64,000 nucleotides of DNA from Patiriisocius sp047731265 (GTDB lineage: Bacteria; Bacteroidota; Bacteroidia; Flavobacteriales; Flavobacteriaceae). Where the stretch lies: positions 1,488,001-1,552,000 of the forward strand of contig NZ_CP159835.1 of NCBI RefSeq assembly GCF_047731265.1. Reading direction: 5' to 3'. How positions within the stretch are numbered: the first letter of the stretch is position 1; the number at the start of each line of letters is the position of its first letter. The notes beneath the pieces were generated by a model. The model saw nothing but the letters and a program-made list of their open reading frames with translations, did not search any database and had not been told where the DNA came from. The position numbers and the translations under genes are program-made. Positions 36,891 through 47,180 of the stretch are shown here, piece after piece.

Positions 36891-39174
36891 TTATTCTATA
36901 ATTACTCTCTTAGAAATGGATCCTTTTGAAATATTCACAGTAACAAAATAAATAGCACTTTGAAGGGTACTTATCTCTATAGTGTTGCTATCCATTCGTA
37001 TTTAAATTATTTTGAAAAGCAATGGTTTTACCTTGCATATCTCGAAGTGTAACGTCAGAAATAAGCGCAGTTGGAGAATCTATAGTGATGAAATTACTAG
37101 CGGGGTTAGGATGGATCGTAATCACATCTAAAGCAATTGCATTTAATCCTAATATTTCTTCTTCACTAAACACAACTTTAAATCTATTCGGGAAATTCCC
37201 TTCTCCACTAACAAATGTATATTTTTCCAGTGTTAAGTGTGTAATAGTTCCTAATTCCTTGTCTATCAAATATACGGTAGCTGCTTTAATAGCAATTCCT
37301 TCTCTTTTTACCATACTAACAGTTTAAACAGCATTTTCTTGAGCGACTCTCGAGGAGAATCCCATAGGAAGTTCTAATGAAGTATTAAAAGACTCTCGTC
37401 CTTGAGTAGTGTACCCATTGTCAGATTCTTCTATTTGAGAGTGTAATGATACGTTTGTTCCTAGACCTTTACTATCGGACTGTCCTTCAAACCCATCTGT
37501 AGCAAGGTCTGAGAAAAATACACCTGCATTGCTGGCAAGTGCGAACTCCTCATTAGTGACGTTGAGCCACAGTCTTTCTGCAACCATTGGTGTTCTTAAT
37601 GATGCGTTATTTCCAGTTACGCACAATGCATTTGTGAACATTACAGGGTCTCCTGACACTGCTTTGATTGCAAATCCTTGTGGGGTAGACATAAATTGTG
37701 TTAGCTCTGCACCTCCTGTTGAAGAAATTATTTCCATACCTACACTTCTAACCGAAATATCTTCCATGTTATAGTTGTCTCCTAAACTACTAGGGAACGC
37801 TGGTGATGGTGCCGAGTTGAGCTCCCAAAATACACCTCATTAATTGCAGCGTTGTCTCCTAGTAACATATCCGTATCAATAGCACTTGGATATGGATTTG
37901 ATAAAAAGTTAGTACTGTCATTGATATCACCGGTAAAAATTGTGGGATACGGAATACTAGCAGAGTTAAGGGTTCCATTATCAAAAACTAAATCAAAAGA
38001 ACCTCCTGTAGCAAGATTTGTACCTTGGAATGTAATAAAATCCTTCACTTGGTGCAAGCACCCCAATATTAGGGGTCCAATCATTTCCATTTCCGTGGAC
38101 AAAATTTGTGGCATCAGCTAAAGTCATATCATTAAACATGTCAAACTGATTTGTATCGTGTTGTAATATTCTAAATCCTGACAACTCTTCCTTAACTTCC
38201 ATACTCATAGGGCTCCCTAAAAGCATAAAATCTCGTGGGTCCAACATGGGCGTTGCAACATTTACATCTATTGTGTTGTTATTAACCGTTACTGCATTTG
38301 GAAGAATTTGCACTATACTACCTGTATGCACTGCACTTAAATTTCCATCGTTTGTAATATCCTTTTGTGTTGAAATAAAGTCTCCTGCTGCTATGTTAAC
38401 ATCACCATTTGCTGTGATTGTTAATGTAGATACCTCTAAACTTGCTGTTGATGAGTTATAAGGAGCGTCTATAATAGCTGTCATTGTATTGTCTGGCACA
38501 CCATTGTCCCAATCAGTGAGCATAGTCATAGCATTAACCATCCAAGTAGTAACACCACCTGCATAAGGACCCGCAACGATAACTGAACCGGAATAATCAG
38601 ATCCATCATAGTTGATTATTTGCATACCTAGAAAACCACAACCATTTGCTAGATTTGCGGTATCAAAAGGACCGCAAGCGGTGAAAATTGATCGTCAAAT
38701 GTGTTACCTGTAATATTGAAACAAATGTCTGGCGATGCATTAAGATCTCTCATTTGAGTTTTTAAATGTTCTAATACCGCAGAAACTGCAGTTATATTAT
38801 CAATCATAGCTCCTGCAGAAGCTTGTTGCTCATAGGCAATCGACACCGTTCCATTTGTGTTATTATTAATAATTGGAGGTGCATAAAAGAAAAAAGTACT
38901 GCCAAATTCCCCCTGGTGTATTTTCTCCAAGAATCGATCCTTCTGGATATTCAAAATCAACAGTTGCATCACCAATACTAGTGCCAAAAGCAGCATCATT
39001 GTATTTTTCATAAAACTGTCCTGTTCCTAGTTCGAAATCAGGTGACGTAGCAGTTTTTGTAGCAATAACATCAACCTCATAGAAAGAATCCGTCACGTCA
39101 TTGGTAATTTGTGCATTAGCATAGGTGAGTGCTAGATTTTCTATTTGCGCGGGAGTAGTTGCTACTGTCACCAT
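36891..39174 (-). pseudogene. Decayed T9SS surface protein gene, relative of the adjacent 1701-residue protein
   Basis: At least six minus-strand pieces in changing frames read as one protein. They are: a domain with FELGTGQFYEKYNDAAFGTS; DICFNITGNTFDDQF; an adhesin-type region (AGDFISTQKDITNDGNLSAV, LDPRDFMLLGSPMSMEVKEE, LSNPYPSAIDTDMLLGDNA); FAIKAVSGDPVMFTNALCV; ATVYLIDKELGTITHL; and a C-terminal sorting signal (ITIHPNPASNFITIDSP ... IYFVTVNISKGSISKRVIIE). Frame changes occur near 38870-38900, 38640-38700, 38050-38110, 37770-37800, 37315-37325 and 36995. From DFISTQKDIT onward it parallels the last 550 residues of the neighbour at 39246-44351 piece by piece. The 5' end, including the signal peptide, is missing, and the remnant begins right beside the neighbour's terminator. 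Confidence 0.85.
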
Positions 39175-39178
39175 TAAT

Positions 39179-39220
39179 AAAAAAAGCCGCTTTTAGTTTT
39201 TATACTGAAAGCGGCTTTTT
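39179..39220 (-). terminator. Terminator of the 1701-residue repeat protein gene
   Basis: AAAAAGCCGCTTT and AAAGCGGCTTTTT arms (13 bp) enclose a short loop, with T-runs on both strands, 26 bp after the stop codon at 39246. The AAAGCGGCTTT core is shared with the hairpin at 18.2 kb. Confidence 0.8.
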
Positions 39221-39245
39221 AATCTTTAAATTATTTTGCTTGAAA

Positions 39246-42200
39246 CTATTCTTTCATAACCTTTCTGACCAAGGTTCCTTTTTCGGTTTCAATTTTTAAG
39301 AAATACACAGCACTATCTAATACCGAGATATCGATGGTGGAGTTCAACCCGTCAATATTCTTTAGGTTTCGCACGAGCCTTCCTCTCATATCTGTAAGGG
39401 TAATGGTATTGATTATTGAATTAGGGGAGTTGATAAACAAGAGTCCATCGGTAGGATTAGGCACTACAGAAATGGCGGCAATAGCAGCAGCATCATCTCC
39501 TAGTATTCTTCCAAATCTATCATAGGCCATAAACTGAAGTGTAAACCTATTTGGGAAGTTTCCTTTTCGACTTCTAAATTTATAGGCCCCTTCTTTAGTA
39601 AGGTTGGTAATGGTTCTTGTAGCCTTATCTATTAGATATACGGTCGCGTTTTCAATGTCGACTCCTTCTAGTTGCTTAATGGTAATTTTAAAGGTGGTAG
39701 TCTCGTCTATTTGAGAAGCATATCCCATTGGGATTTGTATCTCCTTATTAAAGACTTCTCTACCTTGAATTCCTAAAGACATCGTATTGTCTGGTAAATG
39801 GGAGTATAGCGATACAAGGCTACCAATCTGATGGCTATCATATCCTGAATCATAGCTTTCTGTTGCCATTGGCATAAAGGCAATTAATACTTCACTGCTG
39901 AGACTGTATTGCGCATTTTCTAGCTGTAACCAGATTTTGTTGCCCTCTGATACAGTATTCCTTAGGGTGTTGTTCCCTGTGGTTACCCGCATTGCATTGT
40001 TAAAGATAGCGGTTCCCATTGCATTCGCTTTTACACCAAAACCTTGCGAGGTAGCGATCATACCATTGGGAGTTGTACTCCCATTGGTTGCGGGTGTTCC
40101 TGCTCCAATACCTCCAGAGAGGTTGTACATCGAGATGTCTTCCATCGAGAAGTTTTCAGTAGTTATATTTCCTCCTGGGAATGCCCCTGGCTCGGTAATA
40201 TGCTCCCAGAAATATACTTCATCAATCTCAGGGTTTGCATTTAAAAATAGGGAGGCATCAATAGCAGATGGATATGGGTTGGCTAACATAGAGGGACTCG
40301 AATTCGCATCGCCGTTAAACTCCATTGCATAGGTAATAACTCCGTTGTTTAAGGTTCCTTGCTCATAGACTAAGTCATAGGTTGAATTTCCGTCGGCTAA
40401 GTTAGCTTGTGGATATACAAAATATCCTTCGCCAGGGTTGATGATTCCTGTATGGAACACCCAGTCATTAAAATCAACATCCACAAAGTTGGCCACGACG
40501 TTAGGCATATAGAAAGCATCCACAGCTGGGTCTGGATTAAACGCTGCCGTTAAATGTTTTACGACTCTAAAAGAGTTGTTATAAACCCCATTGCGCATTT
40601 CCATAGTCATTGGGCTACCAGAGAGGATAAAGTCTCTAGGAGCTACCTCTGGGGTGGTCACATTGACGTTGATGGTACCATCGTTGGTAACCATCGCACT
40701 GTCTTCTACTTGTACCACACTTCCGGTGTGTTCTACTAGTAAACTTCCCGTCACAGATACGGTAATATCTGTATTTACCAAGATATAATCCCCCGCATTA
40801 ACACGAAGGGTTGCTCCTGGATTTACGATCAACTTACAGGCTTCAAAAGAACCTAAGAGCGCCGTATCATAATCTGCTTCGATGAGTACTAGGTTGTCAA
40901 TACTGGGCATCACTGCACCCCAACCCATAGCACCAAAGGTAGCTGTGGCTTGACAAGCATCACAATTCATAGCATCATTAACAAAGATGTTTTCGGTGGT
41001 GTCATTAGAACAGCCATTCGTATCGGCATAGGTATAGGTCACGGGAATGTTTCCTCCCACTGGGGCAGAGGCTGTTGGATCAAAGCTAAAGGTCATCCCA
41101 TTGCCATCATCACTAACACCTATTCCAGAATAGATACCACCCGTTGGAGTTCCACCGCCTAGGCCAGTTACAACCACATCGAGCACACAAATATTTGGAG
41201 TAGGCACTACAAAGGTGACCGTTGGTGCATCAAAGACCTCCACCGTATCATTTCCTGTACTTAAACAACCTATGTTTCCAACAAGGTATACCAATGTTTG
41301 TACTCCTGCACCAGCTACTGCTGGGTCAAAACTATAGGTCATCCCATTGCCATCATCGCTAACACCAGGTCCATAATACGTTCCTCCTGTTGGCAAAGCA
41401 CCACCAAGACCCGTTTGAACACCTGCATCGATGCATAGATCTGCCGGTGCGTTAAAAGTTACTATTGAAGAACCAAATACTTGAACCGTATCAGCTGCTG
41501 TATTTGTGCAGCCTACAGCTCCCGCGGTATAGCTTATACTTTGAGTTCCTACTCCTGTAACTGCAGGATCAAAACTATAGGTCATTCCATCACCGCCATC
41601 GGTAACACCTGTTCCTGAGTACACACCTCCTGTTGGAGAGCCACCACTTAAACCAGTTTGAACACCTGCATTAACACAAAGATCTGCAGGGGCTGTAAAG
41701 GTTACTATTGGTAAGGCAAGTACTTCCACATCATCAGAAGCTGAATTTGTACATCCATTTCCATTTGTAAAAGTGTAGCTAATGGTATTTGGCCCAATGC
41801 CTGCTGCTGTTGGGTCAAAGCTATAGGTCATTCCGTTTGCATCATCGGTAACGCCTGTTCCAGAATATACTCCGCCTGTTGGAGTTCCTCCCCCAAGACC
41901 AGCTTGTACACCTTCAGTGATACAGATATCTGCTGGTGCGGTAAACGCTACTACTGGAAGATCAAATACTTCTATAGTATCCATTGCAGTGCCTATGCAT
42001 CCTGAATCATTCAAGGTATAGGTTATGGAGTGTATTCCAACGCCAGCTGCTACAGGATCAAAATTATAGGTCATTCCATTGCCATCATCGGTAACACCGG
42101 GTCCAGAATAAACACCGCCAGAAGCGAGTCCTCCGCCTAAGCCTGTCTGAACTCCTGCGTCAACACATACATCTGCCGGAGCCGTAAAAGCTACTACTGG

Positions 42201-44351
42201 TGTAGTAAATACTTCTACATCGTCTGATGCTGAACTTGAACATCCATTGCCATCCGCAAAAGTATATGTTATTGTATGAGTACTAGCGCCTGCTGCTGCA
42301 GGGTCAAAACTATAGGTCATTCCATTGCCATTATCGGTAACACCTGCACCAGAGTAGACACCTCCTGTTGGAGAGCCACCACTTAAACCAGCTTGTACGC
42401 CTGCAGTGATACATAGATCGGCCGGAGCCGTAAATACTACTGTTGGAAGTGCAAAGACTGCTACATTATCGGTTGCAGAACCTGAACAACTATTTGCATC
42501 TGTATAATCATAGGTTATGGTATGTGTTCCTACTCCAGCTGCTGCAGGGTCAAAGCTATAGGTCATTCCGTTTGCATCATCGGTAACGCCAGTTCCAGAA
42601 TAAACTCCGCCTGCTGGCGTAGCGCCACCAAGACCAGCTTGCACTCCTGCATCAACACAAAGATCTGCCGGAGCTGTATATGTAACTGTTGGAAGTGCAA
42701 AGACTTCTACATTATCGGTTGCAGAACCTGAACATCCATTACCATCCGTAAAAGTATATGTCATTATATGTATTCCAACACCTGCAGTAGCTGGATCAAA
42801 GCTATAGGTCATTCCGTTACCATCATCGGTAACGCCAGATCCAGAATAAATACCTCCTGCTGGCGTAGCACCACCAAGACTGGTTTGCACACCTGCATCG
42901 ATACATAAATCTGCCGGTGCTGTATATGTTACAATAGGTATTGCAAAAACGTCAACGTTATCTGATGCTGAACTTGAACATCCATTGCCATCCGTAAAAG
43001 TATATGTTATTGTATGAGTACCAACACCTGCAGCTGCTGGATCAAAACTATAGGTCATTCCAAACATTCCATCAATAACACCGGGTCCTGAGTAGATGCC
43101 TCCTATTGTTAAGCCGCCACTAAGGCCAGCCTGTACGCCAGCATTAACACAAAGATCTGCAGGGGCTGTAAAGGTTACTATTGGTAAGGCAAGTACTTCC
43201 ACATCATCAGAAGCTGAATTTGTACATCCATTTCCATTTGTAAAAGTGTAGCTAATGGTATTTGGCCCAATGCCTGCTGCTGTTGGGTCAAAGCTATAGG
43301 TCATTCCGTTTGCATCATCGGTAACGCCTGTTCCAGAATAAAGGCCTCCTGTTGGAGTTCCTCCCCCAAGACCAGCTTGCACTCCTGCATCGATACAGAT
43401 ATCTGCTGGTGCGGTAAACGCTACTACTGGAAGATCAAATACTTCTATAGTATCCATTGCAGTGCCTATGCATCCTGAATCATTCAAGGTATAGGTTATG
43501 GAGTGTATTCCAACGCCAGCTGCTACAGGATCAAAACTATAGGTCATTCCATTGCCATCATCGGTAACACCGGGTCCAGAATAAACACCGCCAGAATCGA
43601 GTCCTCCGCCTAAGCCTGTCTGAACCCCTGCGTCAACACATACATCTACCGGAGCCGTAAAAGCTACTAATGGTGTAGTAAATACTTCTACATCGTCTGG
43701 TGCTGAACCTGAGCATTCATTGCCATCCTCAAAAGTATATGTTATTGTATGAGTACCAGCGCCTGCTGCTGCAGGGTCAAAACTATAGGTCATTCCATCG
43801 CCATCATCGGTAACGCCAAGTCCACTATAAACGCCTCCTGTTGGAAGTCCTCCACCAAGTCCAGTTTGATTCCCTGCGCCTAAACAAAGATCAGTTGGTG
43901 CTGTGAAGGTTACTGTTGGAAGTGCAAAAACTTCAACAGTACCACTAGCTGCAGCTTCTGCTGCATAATGATAGGTTATTGTATGAATACCAGGGCCTGC
44001 AGCTGCAGGATCAAAACTATAGGTCATTCCGTTTCCATCATCGGAAACCCCAGGTCCAGAATAAATACCTCCTGTTGGAGATCCTCCGCCAAGGCCCGAT
44101 TTTACTAAATTAGTAAAACATAGGTCACCCAAAGGGCTGAACGTAACAATGATTGGATTTATAAATCCTTCGCTAACTTGAATCATTCCTGCGTTGAGTT
44201 CCTGCACCATGACCTCGCCAATGGTATAAAGCACTTGATTGTTTGCATCACTAACAGAAGTCCCACCGCTATCGATACTAGATTTTACAATGGACTGCGC
44301 ATTGACAGTAACTGAAAGCAGCAATGCAATAAAAAGTAGTTTTTTCATCAT
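39246..44351 (-). CDS. Giant repeat-containing T9SS surface protein (1701 residues)
   Basis: The signal peptide MMKKLLFIALLLSVTVNAQS leads into IVKSSIDSGGTSVSDANNQV and VLYTIGEVMVQELNAG, an N-terminal segment typical of flavobacterial surface proteins. Residues about 70-1125 are 13 tandem Ig/PKD-like repeats of about 81 residues, each of the form APADLC-x(2)-AGVQ-GLGGG-PTGGVYSG-GV-DDGNGMTYSFDP-AAG-GTHTITY plus a VEVF linker with one Cys pair. A non-repeat region follows, with GDYILVNTDITVSVTGSLLV, EVAPRDFILSGSPMTME and MLANPYPSAID. It ends with a type A sorting domain from ISVVPNPTDG to GTLVRKVMKE. An adhesin or matrix role is inferred from the architecture. No enzymatic motif is seen. The gene is intact. 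Confidence 0.88.
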   Translation of the reverse strand: MMKKLLFIALLLSVTVNAQSIVKSSIDSGGTSVSDANNQVLYTIGEVMVQELNAGMIQVSEGFINPIIVTFSPLGDLCFTNLVKSGLGGGSPTGGIYSGPGVSDDGNGMTYSFDPAAAGPGIHTITYHYAAEAAASGTVEVFALPTVTFTAPTDLCLGAGNQTGLGGGLPTGGVYSGLGVTDDGDGMTYSFDPAAAGAGTHTITYTFEDGNECSGSAPDDVEVFTTPLVAFTAPVDVCVDAGVQTGLGGGLDSGGVYSGPGVTDDGNGMTYSFDPVAAGVGIHSITYTLNDSGCIGTAMDTIEVFDLPVVAFTAPADICIDAGVQAGLGGGTPTGGLYSGTGVTDDANGMTYSFDPTAAGIGPNTISYTFTNGNGCTNSASDDVEVLALPIVTFTAPADLCVNAGVQAGLSGGLTIGGIYSGPGVIDGMFGMTYSFDPAAAGVGTHTITYTFTDGNGCSSSASDNVDVFAIPIVTYTAPADLCIDAGVQTSLGGATPAGGIYSGSGVTDDGNGMTYSFDPATAGVGIHIMTYTFTDGNGCSGSATDNVEVFALPTVTYTAPADLCVDAGVQAGLGGATPAGGVYSGTGVTDDANGMTYSFDPAAAGVGTHTITYDYTDANSCSGSATDNVAVFALPTVVFTAPADLCITAGVQAGLSGGSPTGGVYSGAGVTDNGNGMTYSFDPAAAGASTHTITYTFADGNGCSSSASDDVEVFTTPVVAFTAPADVCVDAGVQTGLGGGLASGGVYSGPGVTDDGNGMTYNFDPVAAGVGIHSITYTLNDSGCIGTAMDTIEVFDLPVVAFTAPADICITEGVQAGLGGGTPTGGVYSGTGVTDDANGMTYSFDPTAAGIGPNTISYTFTNGNGCTNSASDDVEVLALPIVTFTAPADLCVNAGVQTGLSGGSPTGGVYSGTGVTDGGDGMTYSFDPAVTGVGTQSISYTAGAVGCTNTAADTVQVFGSSIVTFNAPADLCIDAGVQTGLGGALPTGGTYYGPGVSDDGNGMTYSFDPAVAGAGVQTLVYLVGNIGCLSTGNDTVEVFDAPTVTFVVPTPNICVLDVVVTGLGGGTPTGGIYSGIGVSDDGNGMTFSFDPTASAPVGGNIPVTYTYADTNGCSNDTTENIFVNDAMNCDACQATATFGAMGWGAVMPSIDNLVLIEADYDTALLGSFEACKLIVNPGATLRVNAGDYILVNTDITVSVTGSLLVEHTGSVVQVEDSAMVTNDGTINVNVTTPEVAPRDFILSGSPMTMEMRNGVYNNSFRVVKHLTAAFNPDPAVDAFYMPNVVANFVDVDFNDWVFHTGIINPGEGYFVYPQANLADGNSTYDLVYEQGTLNNGVITYAMEFNGDANSSPSMLANPYPSAIDASLFLNANPEIDEVYFWEHITEPGAFPGGNITTENFSMEDISMYNLSGGIGAGTPATNGSTTPNGMIATSQGFGVKANAMGTAIFNNAMRVTTGNNTLRNTVSEGNKIWLQLENAQYSLSSEVLIAFMPMATESYDSGYDSHQIGSLVSLYSHLPDNTMSLGIQGREVFNKEIQIPMGYASQIDETTTFKITIKQLEGVDIENATVYLIDKATRTITNLTKEGAYKFRSRKGNFPNRFTLQFMAYDRFGRILGDDAAAIAAISVVPNPTDGLLFINSPNSIINTITLTDMRGRLVRNLKNIDGLNSTIDISVLDSAVYFLKIETEKGTLVRKVMKE
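41669..42345 (-). repeat. Copy A of a long near-identical direct duplication within the array
   Basis: About 677 bp are repeated at 43142-43818, exactly 1473 bp away (491 codons, six repeat units), with few differences and long stretches without any (for example the first 170 bp). This marks a recent six-unit expansion and a site prone to recombination or mis-assembly. Confidence 0.85.
43142..43818 (-). repeat. Copy B of the long near-identical direct duplication
   Basis: Counterpart of 41669-42345 at an offset of 1473 bp in the same orientation. The reading frame is kept in both copies, so the duplication lengthened the protein by whole repeat units. Confidence 0.85.
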
Positions 44352-44639
44352 TTATATTTATTTTTTTGATAAATATATAAATACAATTTGTGATTTAATA
44401 ATTATTTTTTGTTTTATATTTTTTTTTAGTGCAACGTCCTTTTTTTTAGGTGAAAGGTCATATTTATCTATTCTGTGTAGGTTATTTTTACTGCGTAATG
44501 AGATGGAATAATAATAACTATCGGATACCGTATCAATTTTTAGCAAGATCTTATTATACGATTTTAGTCCATCATTAATATTGCTTTTCTTAGCGCATAC
44601 ATTTACTATTTTTTTCTCTGCGGTAACTAAGAATTATTT

Positions 44640-45222
44640 GCACTTATTTAATAATAAGGTCTTTAAATGGCATCTTCAAGATAGGTTTTGGCATGGTGAA
44701 GCTTTTTTTGTCTGTTGCAAATATTTCCTATGTTTACTCAAGTAATCTTGCTTCTTCTTAAATCTTTTAAAGATTTATCCAATTTTCTGACTTGTAAGCA
44801 TTATTTCAATGAGAGCGAATCTTGCTCAATCTTTTCAGGTATCGTCACTAATGAGTTGAGAACAGATGTGAGCCATGCGCTATGTTTTTATGCTAGTAAT
44901 AACTTGCAACAGTTAGATGGTCTTTAACAGCACCGTCATAATCTCCGTTCAATATTTAGGCATTTCTTAGAGAAAACGTGCTAGAATAATATTATGGGAG
45001 TCTTTAAATTTTTGTGCGTATGTTAAATACTTTTGAGGGTACATTTTAGATGAGGCCACATCAGAATAATAGATAACTCACCTTAATCTATTGTAGGCAT
45101 CCATTTTTAGTGAATGGCTGTGGGCAGCTTTAATAATTGTTTTTAAACTATCAATTTTAGTATTTTCTTGGGCAAACACAACGGTAGCTATTAATATGAA
45201 AAGAGAAGTACTGTTTTTTTTA
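44640..45222 (-). pseudogene. Remnant of a secreted tetratricopeptide-repeat protein gene
   Basis: On the minus strand from 45222, KNSTSLFILIATVVFAQ reads as a signal peptide without a surviving ATG (the preceding codons are TTA TAA). It is followed by ENTKIDSLKTIIKAAHSH and MDAYNRLR, then stop, then YPQKYLTYAQKFKDSHN. Further on, in another frame, VNIGNICNRQKKLHHAKTYL resembles a TPR unit (NIGNIY...AKTYYEKA). This layout is that of Bacteroidota TPR sensor kinases or regulators, but no kinase or DNA-binding part remains. The sequence has many stops, so the identification is tentative. Confidence 0.4.
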
Positions 45223-45225
45223 TAA

Positions 45226-45560
45226 CCTAGATATACAGTCTTCTGCAATATTATTATTATTCCCTAAAACCTTAGAAATAAATTTTAGTAAAATGGCTGT
45301 TATTAGTGAAATATTTTTTGGAGGCGACCAATCTGATGTATGCGAATTAACCGTTAATTTTCAAAAAGACCTTCGTAAATATTTACCTGCTACCATAAAA
45401 CTGTTAGAAGGATATCTCCAGTCTCTTGGTGTTATTTGCTTCTAAGTTTATGGCTATTTTTCTAAATCAGTTACTGTGCCAGTTATATTTTTGGGACAAA
45501 ATTGATTTTGTTGGGTATTCGCTTTTTTATTTAACGCGAAACAAAACGAAACAGCCTCTT
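45226..45560. other. 335-bp gap, one 50-codon ORF, no recognised gene
   Basis: A plus-strand ORF at 45293-45445 encodes MAVISEIFFGGDQSDVCELT and 30 more residues with no motif I know. It sits between a decayed gene and the methyltransferase stop and may be a fragment. No terminator with a clear stem was found. Confidence 0.35.
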
Positions 45561-47180
45561 TTAATTGGGTTCAATTATATAGTTAATACTAACAGTGGCA
45601 AGTTCATTATTTGGAAATTTCGAAAAATGTTTTGGGTCTGAATGCAGTCCAATATCTTCAATTACGGTGCGAAATACATCGAGTTCTAAAATATATTGAT
45701 CACTAAATCCGTGCGTTGCATCATAAGCTGTAGCAGCTGTTTTACCAAGATTATCCTGAGTAATTTTTGGATCTAAGGTATGTAACTCTATTAATAACAA
45801 TCCAAACGAACCAATGTAGGGTTTCCATCCTTCTAGATGTTCCCTTAGATTTTGTTCTACTTCCCTATTAGATATACGTTTGCCGCAGGTAGCAAAAGCT
45901 CCAGTAGAAACACTCTCTTTATTAGCAGCTGCTATTATGGGAGTACTCCAGGGCCTATTATGGTCTAAAAAGGTGCGCACATTCAAAAGATCAGAGAGTT
46001 TGATGCTATAGTTTTCTCGTATATCAATTTCTAATTGTTTTGGGTTTGCAATATCTCCCCAAATTACTTTTGCCCAAATATCTGCCTTTATCAAGTTGGC
46101 ACGTGTCACTTTTAAAGCAGCTTTATTATAGTCTACGCCTACTAAAAATAAAGGGTATTCTTCAAGCATTTCACCACGTTTAGTGCGTTGCTCAATGACC
46201 TCAAATAAATGAATAAGGAACGCGCCGTTACCACAGCCCATGTCCAATATTCCTTTAGGTTGTTCTTCTATGGGTTTATTGAAAAGCGAAATAATAATTT
46301 GATCAATTTTTTTAAAGTAAGCAGCGTGTGCGCCCCCACTTCCCCATACATTCATTTCTCGGTCTACATGCGTTTCGTGCGCATTAGGGATGGAGCTTTT
46401 AAAAATTAATGCGTTGCCAAACATTAATTCATCCACTCTTCTAAAGGTTGGAATGTATGAAACTGTTACTCCGTATGCTGAAGATCTTCTAGCAAAAAAC
46501 AATCCTTTATCTGTAAAATGATAGTTATCCCCTGTTTTATCAAACCAGCCTAAAAAGGTTAAAAAATCTAATATTTTACTGAAATTAATGGGGTCTTCAT
46601 GAAACTCATCTGCACTAAAGGAGGCTTCCATAAAGTATTTATGAAACATACCGTCCATCCCTAGAAAAACAGTAATGGGGCCAACTAAGGCTCCTTCAAT
46701 ATGTGCTTTGATTTGTGCTTCAAGTTCTTGTTCTTTTTCATCTTCAGAAACAACGTTGAAATCACCATTTTTATACTTGTTAAAAATTTTATTAATAGCA
46801 GAAAATTGTCCTGCTTCAAAATGGCGAGGGTGAAATTCTTCAGAAATTTTTAGCAATGCCGAGATGTCTTTATACCTCTCGATCAATCTAAAAACTATAT
46901 CACTATTAGTATTTGTTGAAATGGTAACGCTATCTTCTTTATTATCAACAGCATGTTCCAACCACCCTTGAGAAGCAAGCAAACGTAAACCCACGTTAAG
47001 ATATCCTTCGTTTGCATTGAAAGCAGTACAAATTTGTGCCAATGAAACAGGGTGTTCTTTTAAAATAAAACCAAGAATTCCTTTTTCTTTTAAAGCGAAT
47101 GCAACGGGGGCAATACCAATGCCATCTAGGTGTCTAAATAACTCACTGCGGTACTGGTTTTTTTCTGAGGTTGATAACAT
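45561..47180 (-). CDS. Class I SAM-dependent methyltransferase, large multidomain
   Basis: From ATG 47180 (MLSTSEKNQYRSELFRHLDG) the protein has 539 residues. The first half looks like winged-helix modules: GIAPVAFALKEKGILGFILK with SLAQICTAFNANEGYLNVGL, and later a second one with LDFLTFLGWFDKTGDNYHFT. That is the layout of dimerisation domains of O-methyltransferases. The second half is a Rossmann methyltransferase with motif I ILDMGCGNGAFLIHL, FLVGVDYNKAALKVTRANL for the ribose-binding acid, and VIWGDIANP. LSDLLNVRTFLDHNRPW follows. At 539 residues it is much longer than simple methyltransferases and resembles standalone or polyketide-linked ones. The substrate is unknown. The frame extends to 47270, but that extension is without motif. 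The gene stands alone. Confidence 0.8.
   Translation of the reverse strand: MLSTSEKNQYRSELFRHLDGIGIAPVAFALKEKGILGFILKEHPVSLAQICTAFNANEGYLNVGLRLLASQGWLEHAVDNKEDSVTISTNTNSDIVFRLIERYKDISALLKISEEFHPRHFEAGQFSAINKIFNKYKNGDFNVVSEDEKEQELEAQIKAHIEGALVGPITVFLGMDGMFHKYFMEASFSADEFHEDPINFSKILDFLTFLGWFDKTGDNYHFTDKGLFFARRSSAYGVTVSYIPTFRRVDELMFGNALIFKSSIPNAHETHVDREMNVWGSGGAHAAYFKKIDQIIISLFNKPIEEQPKGILDMGCGNGAFLIHLFEVIEQRTKRGEMLEEYPLFLVGVDYNKAALKVTRANLIKADIWAKVIWGDIANPKQLEIDIRENYSIKLSDLLNVRTFLDHNRPWSTPIIAAANKESVSTGAFATCGKRISNREVEQNLREHLEGWKPYIGSFGLLLIELHTLDPKITQDNLGKTAATAYDATHGFSDQYILELDVFRTVIEDIGLHSDPKHFSKFPNNELATVSINYIIEPN

Larger units (their letters stand above)
40975..44144 (-). repeat. 13-unit tandem repeat array inside the giant surface protein gene
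   Basis: Thirteen units averaging 244 bp (about 81 codons) follow each other without spacer. The DNA encoding MTYSFDP (on the plus strand GGRTCAAARCTATAGGTCAT, with variants) recurs once per unit. Units differ mostly in the linker and first third. Units 2-5 resemble 8-11 far more than their direct neighbours. Confidence 0.9.

Noticed and set aside
40975..44144. Regular repeats that could suggest a CRISPR array
   Set aside because: Unit length (about 244 bp) and continuous coding frame show protein repeats. There are no short identical repeats with unique spacers and no cas genes.
44715..44927. 70-codon plus-strand ORF
   Set aside because: It lies opposite the tetratricopeptide remnant and shows no coding pattern of its own.
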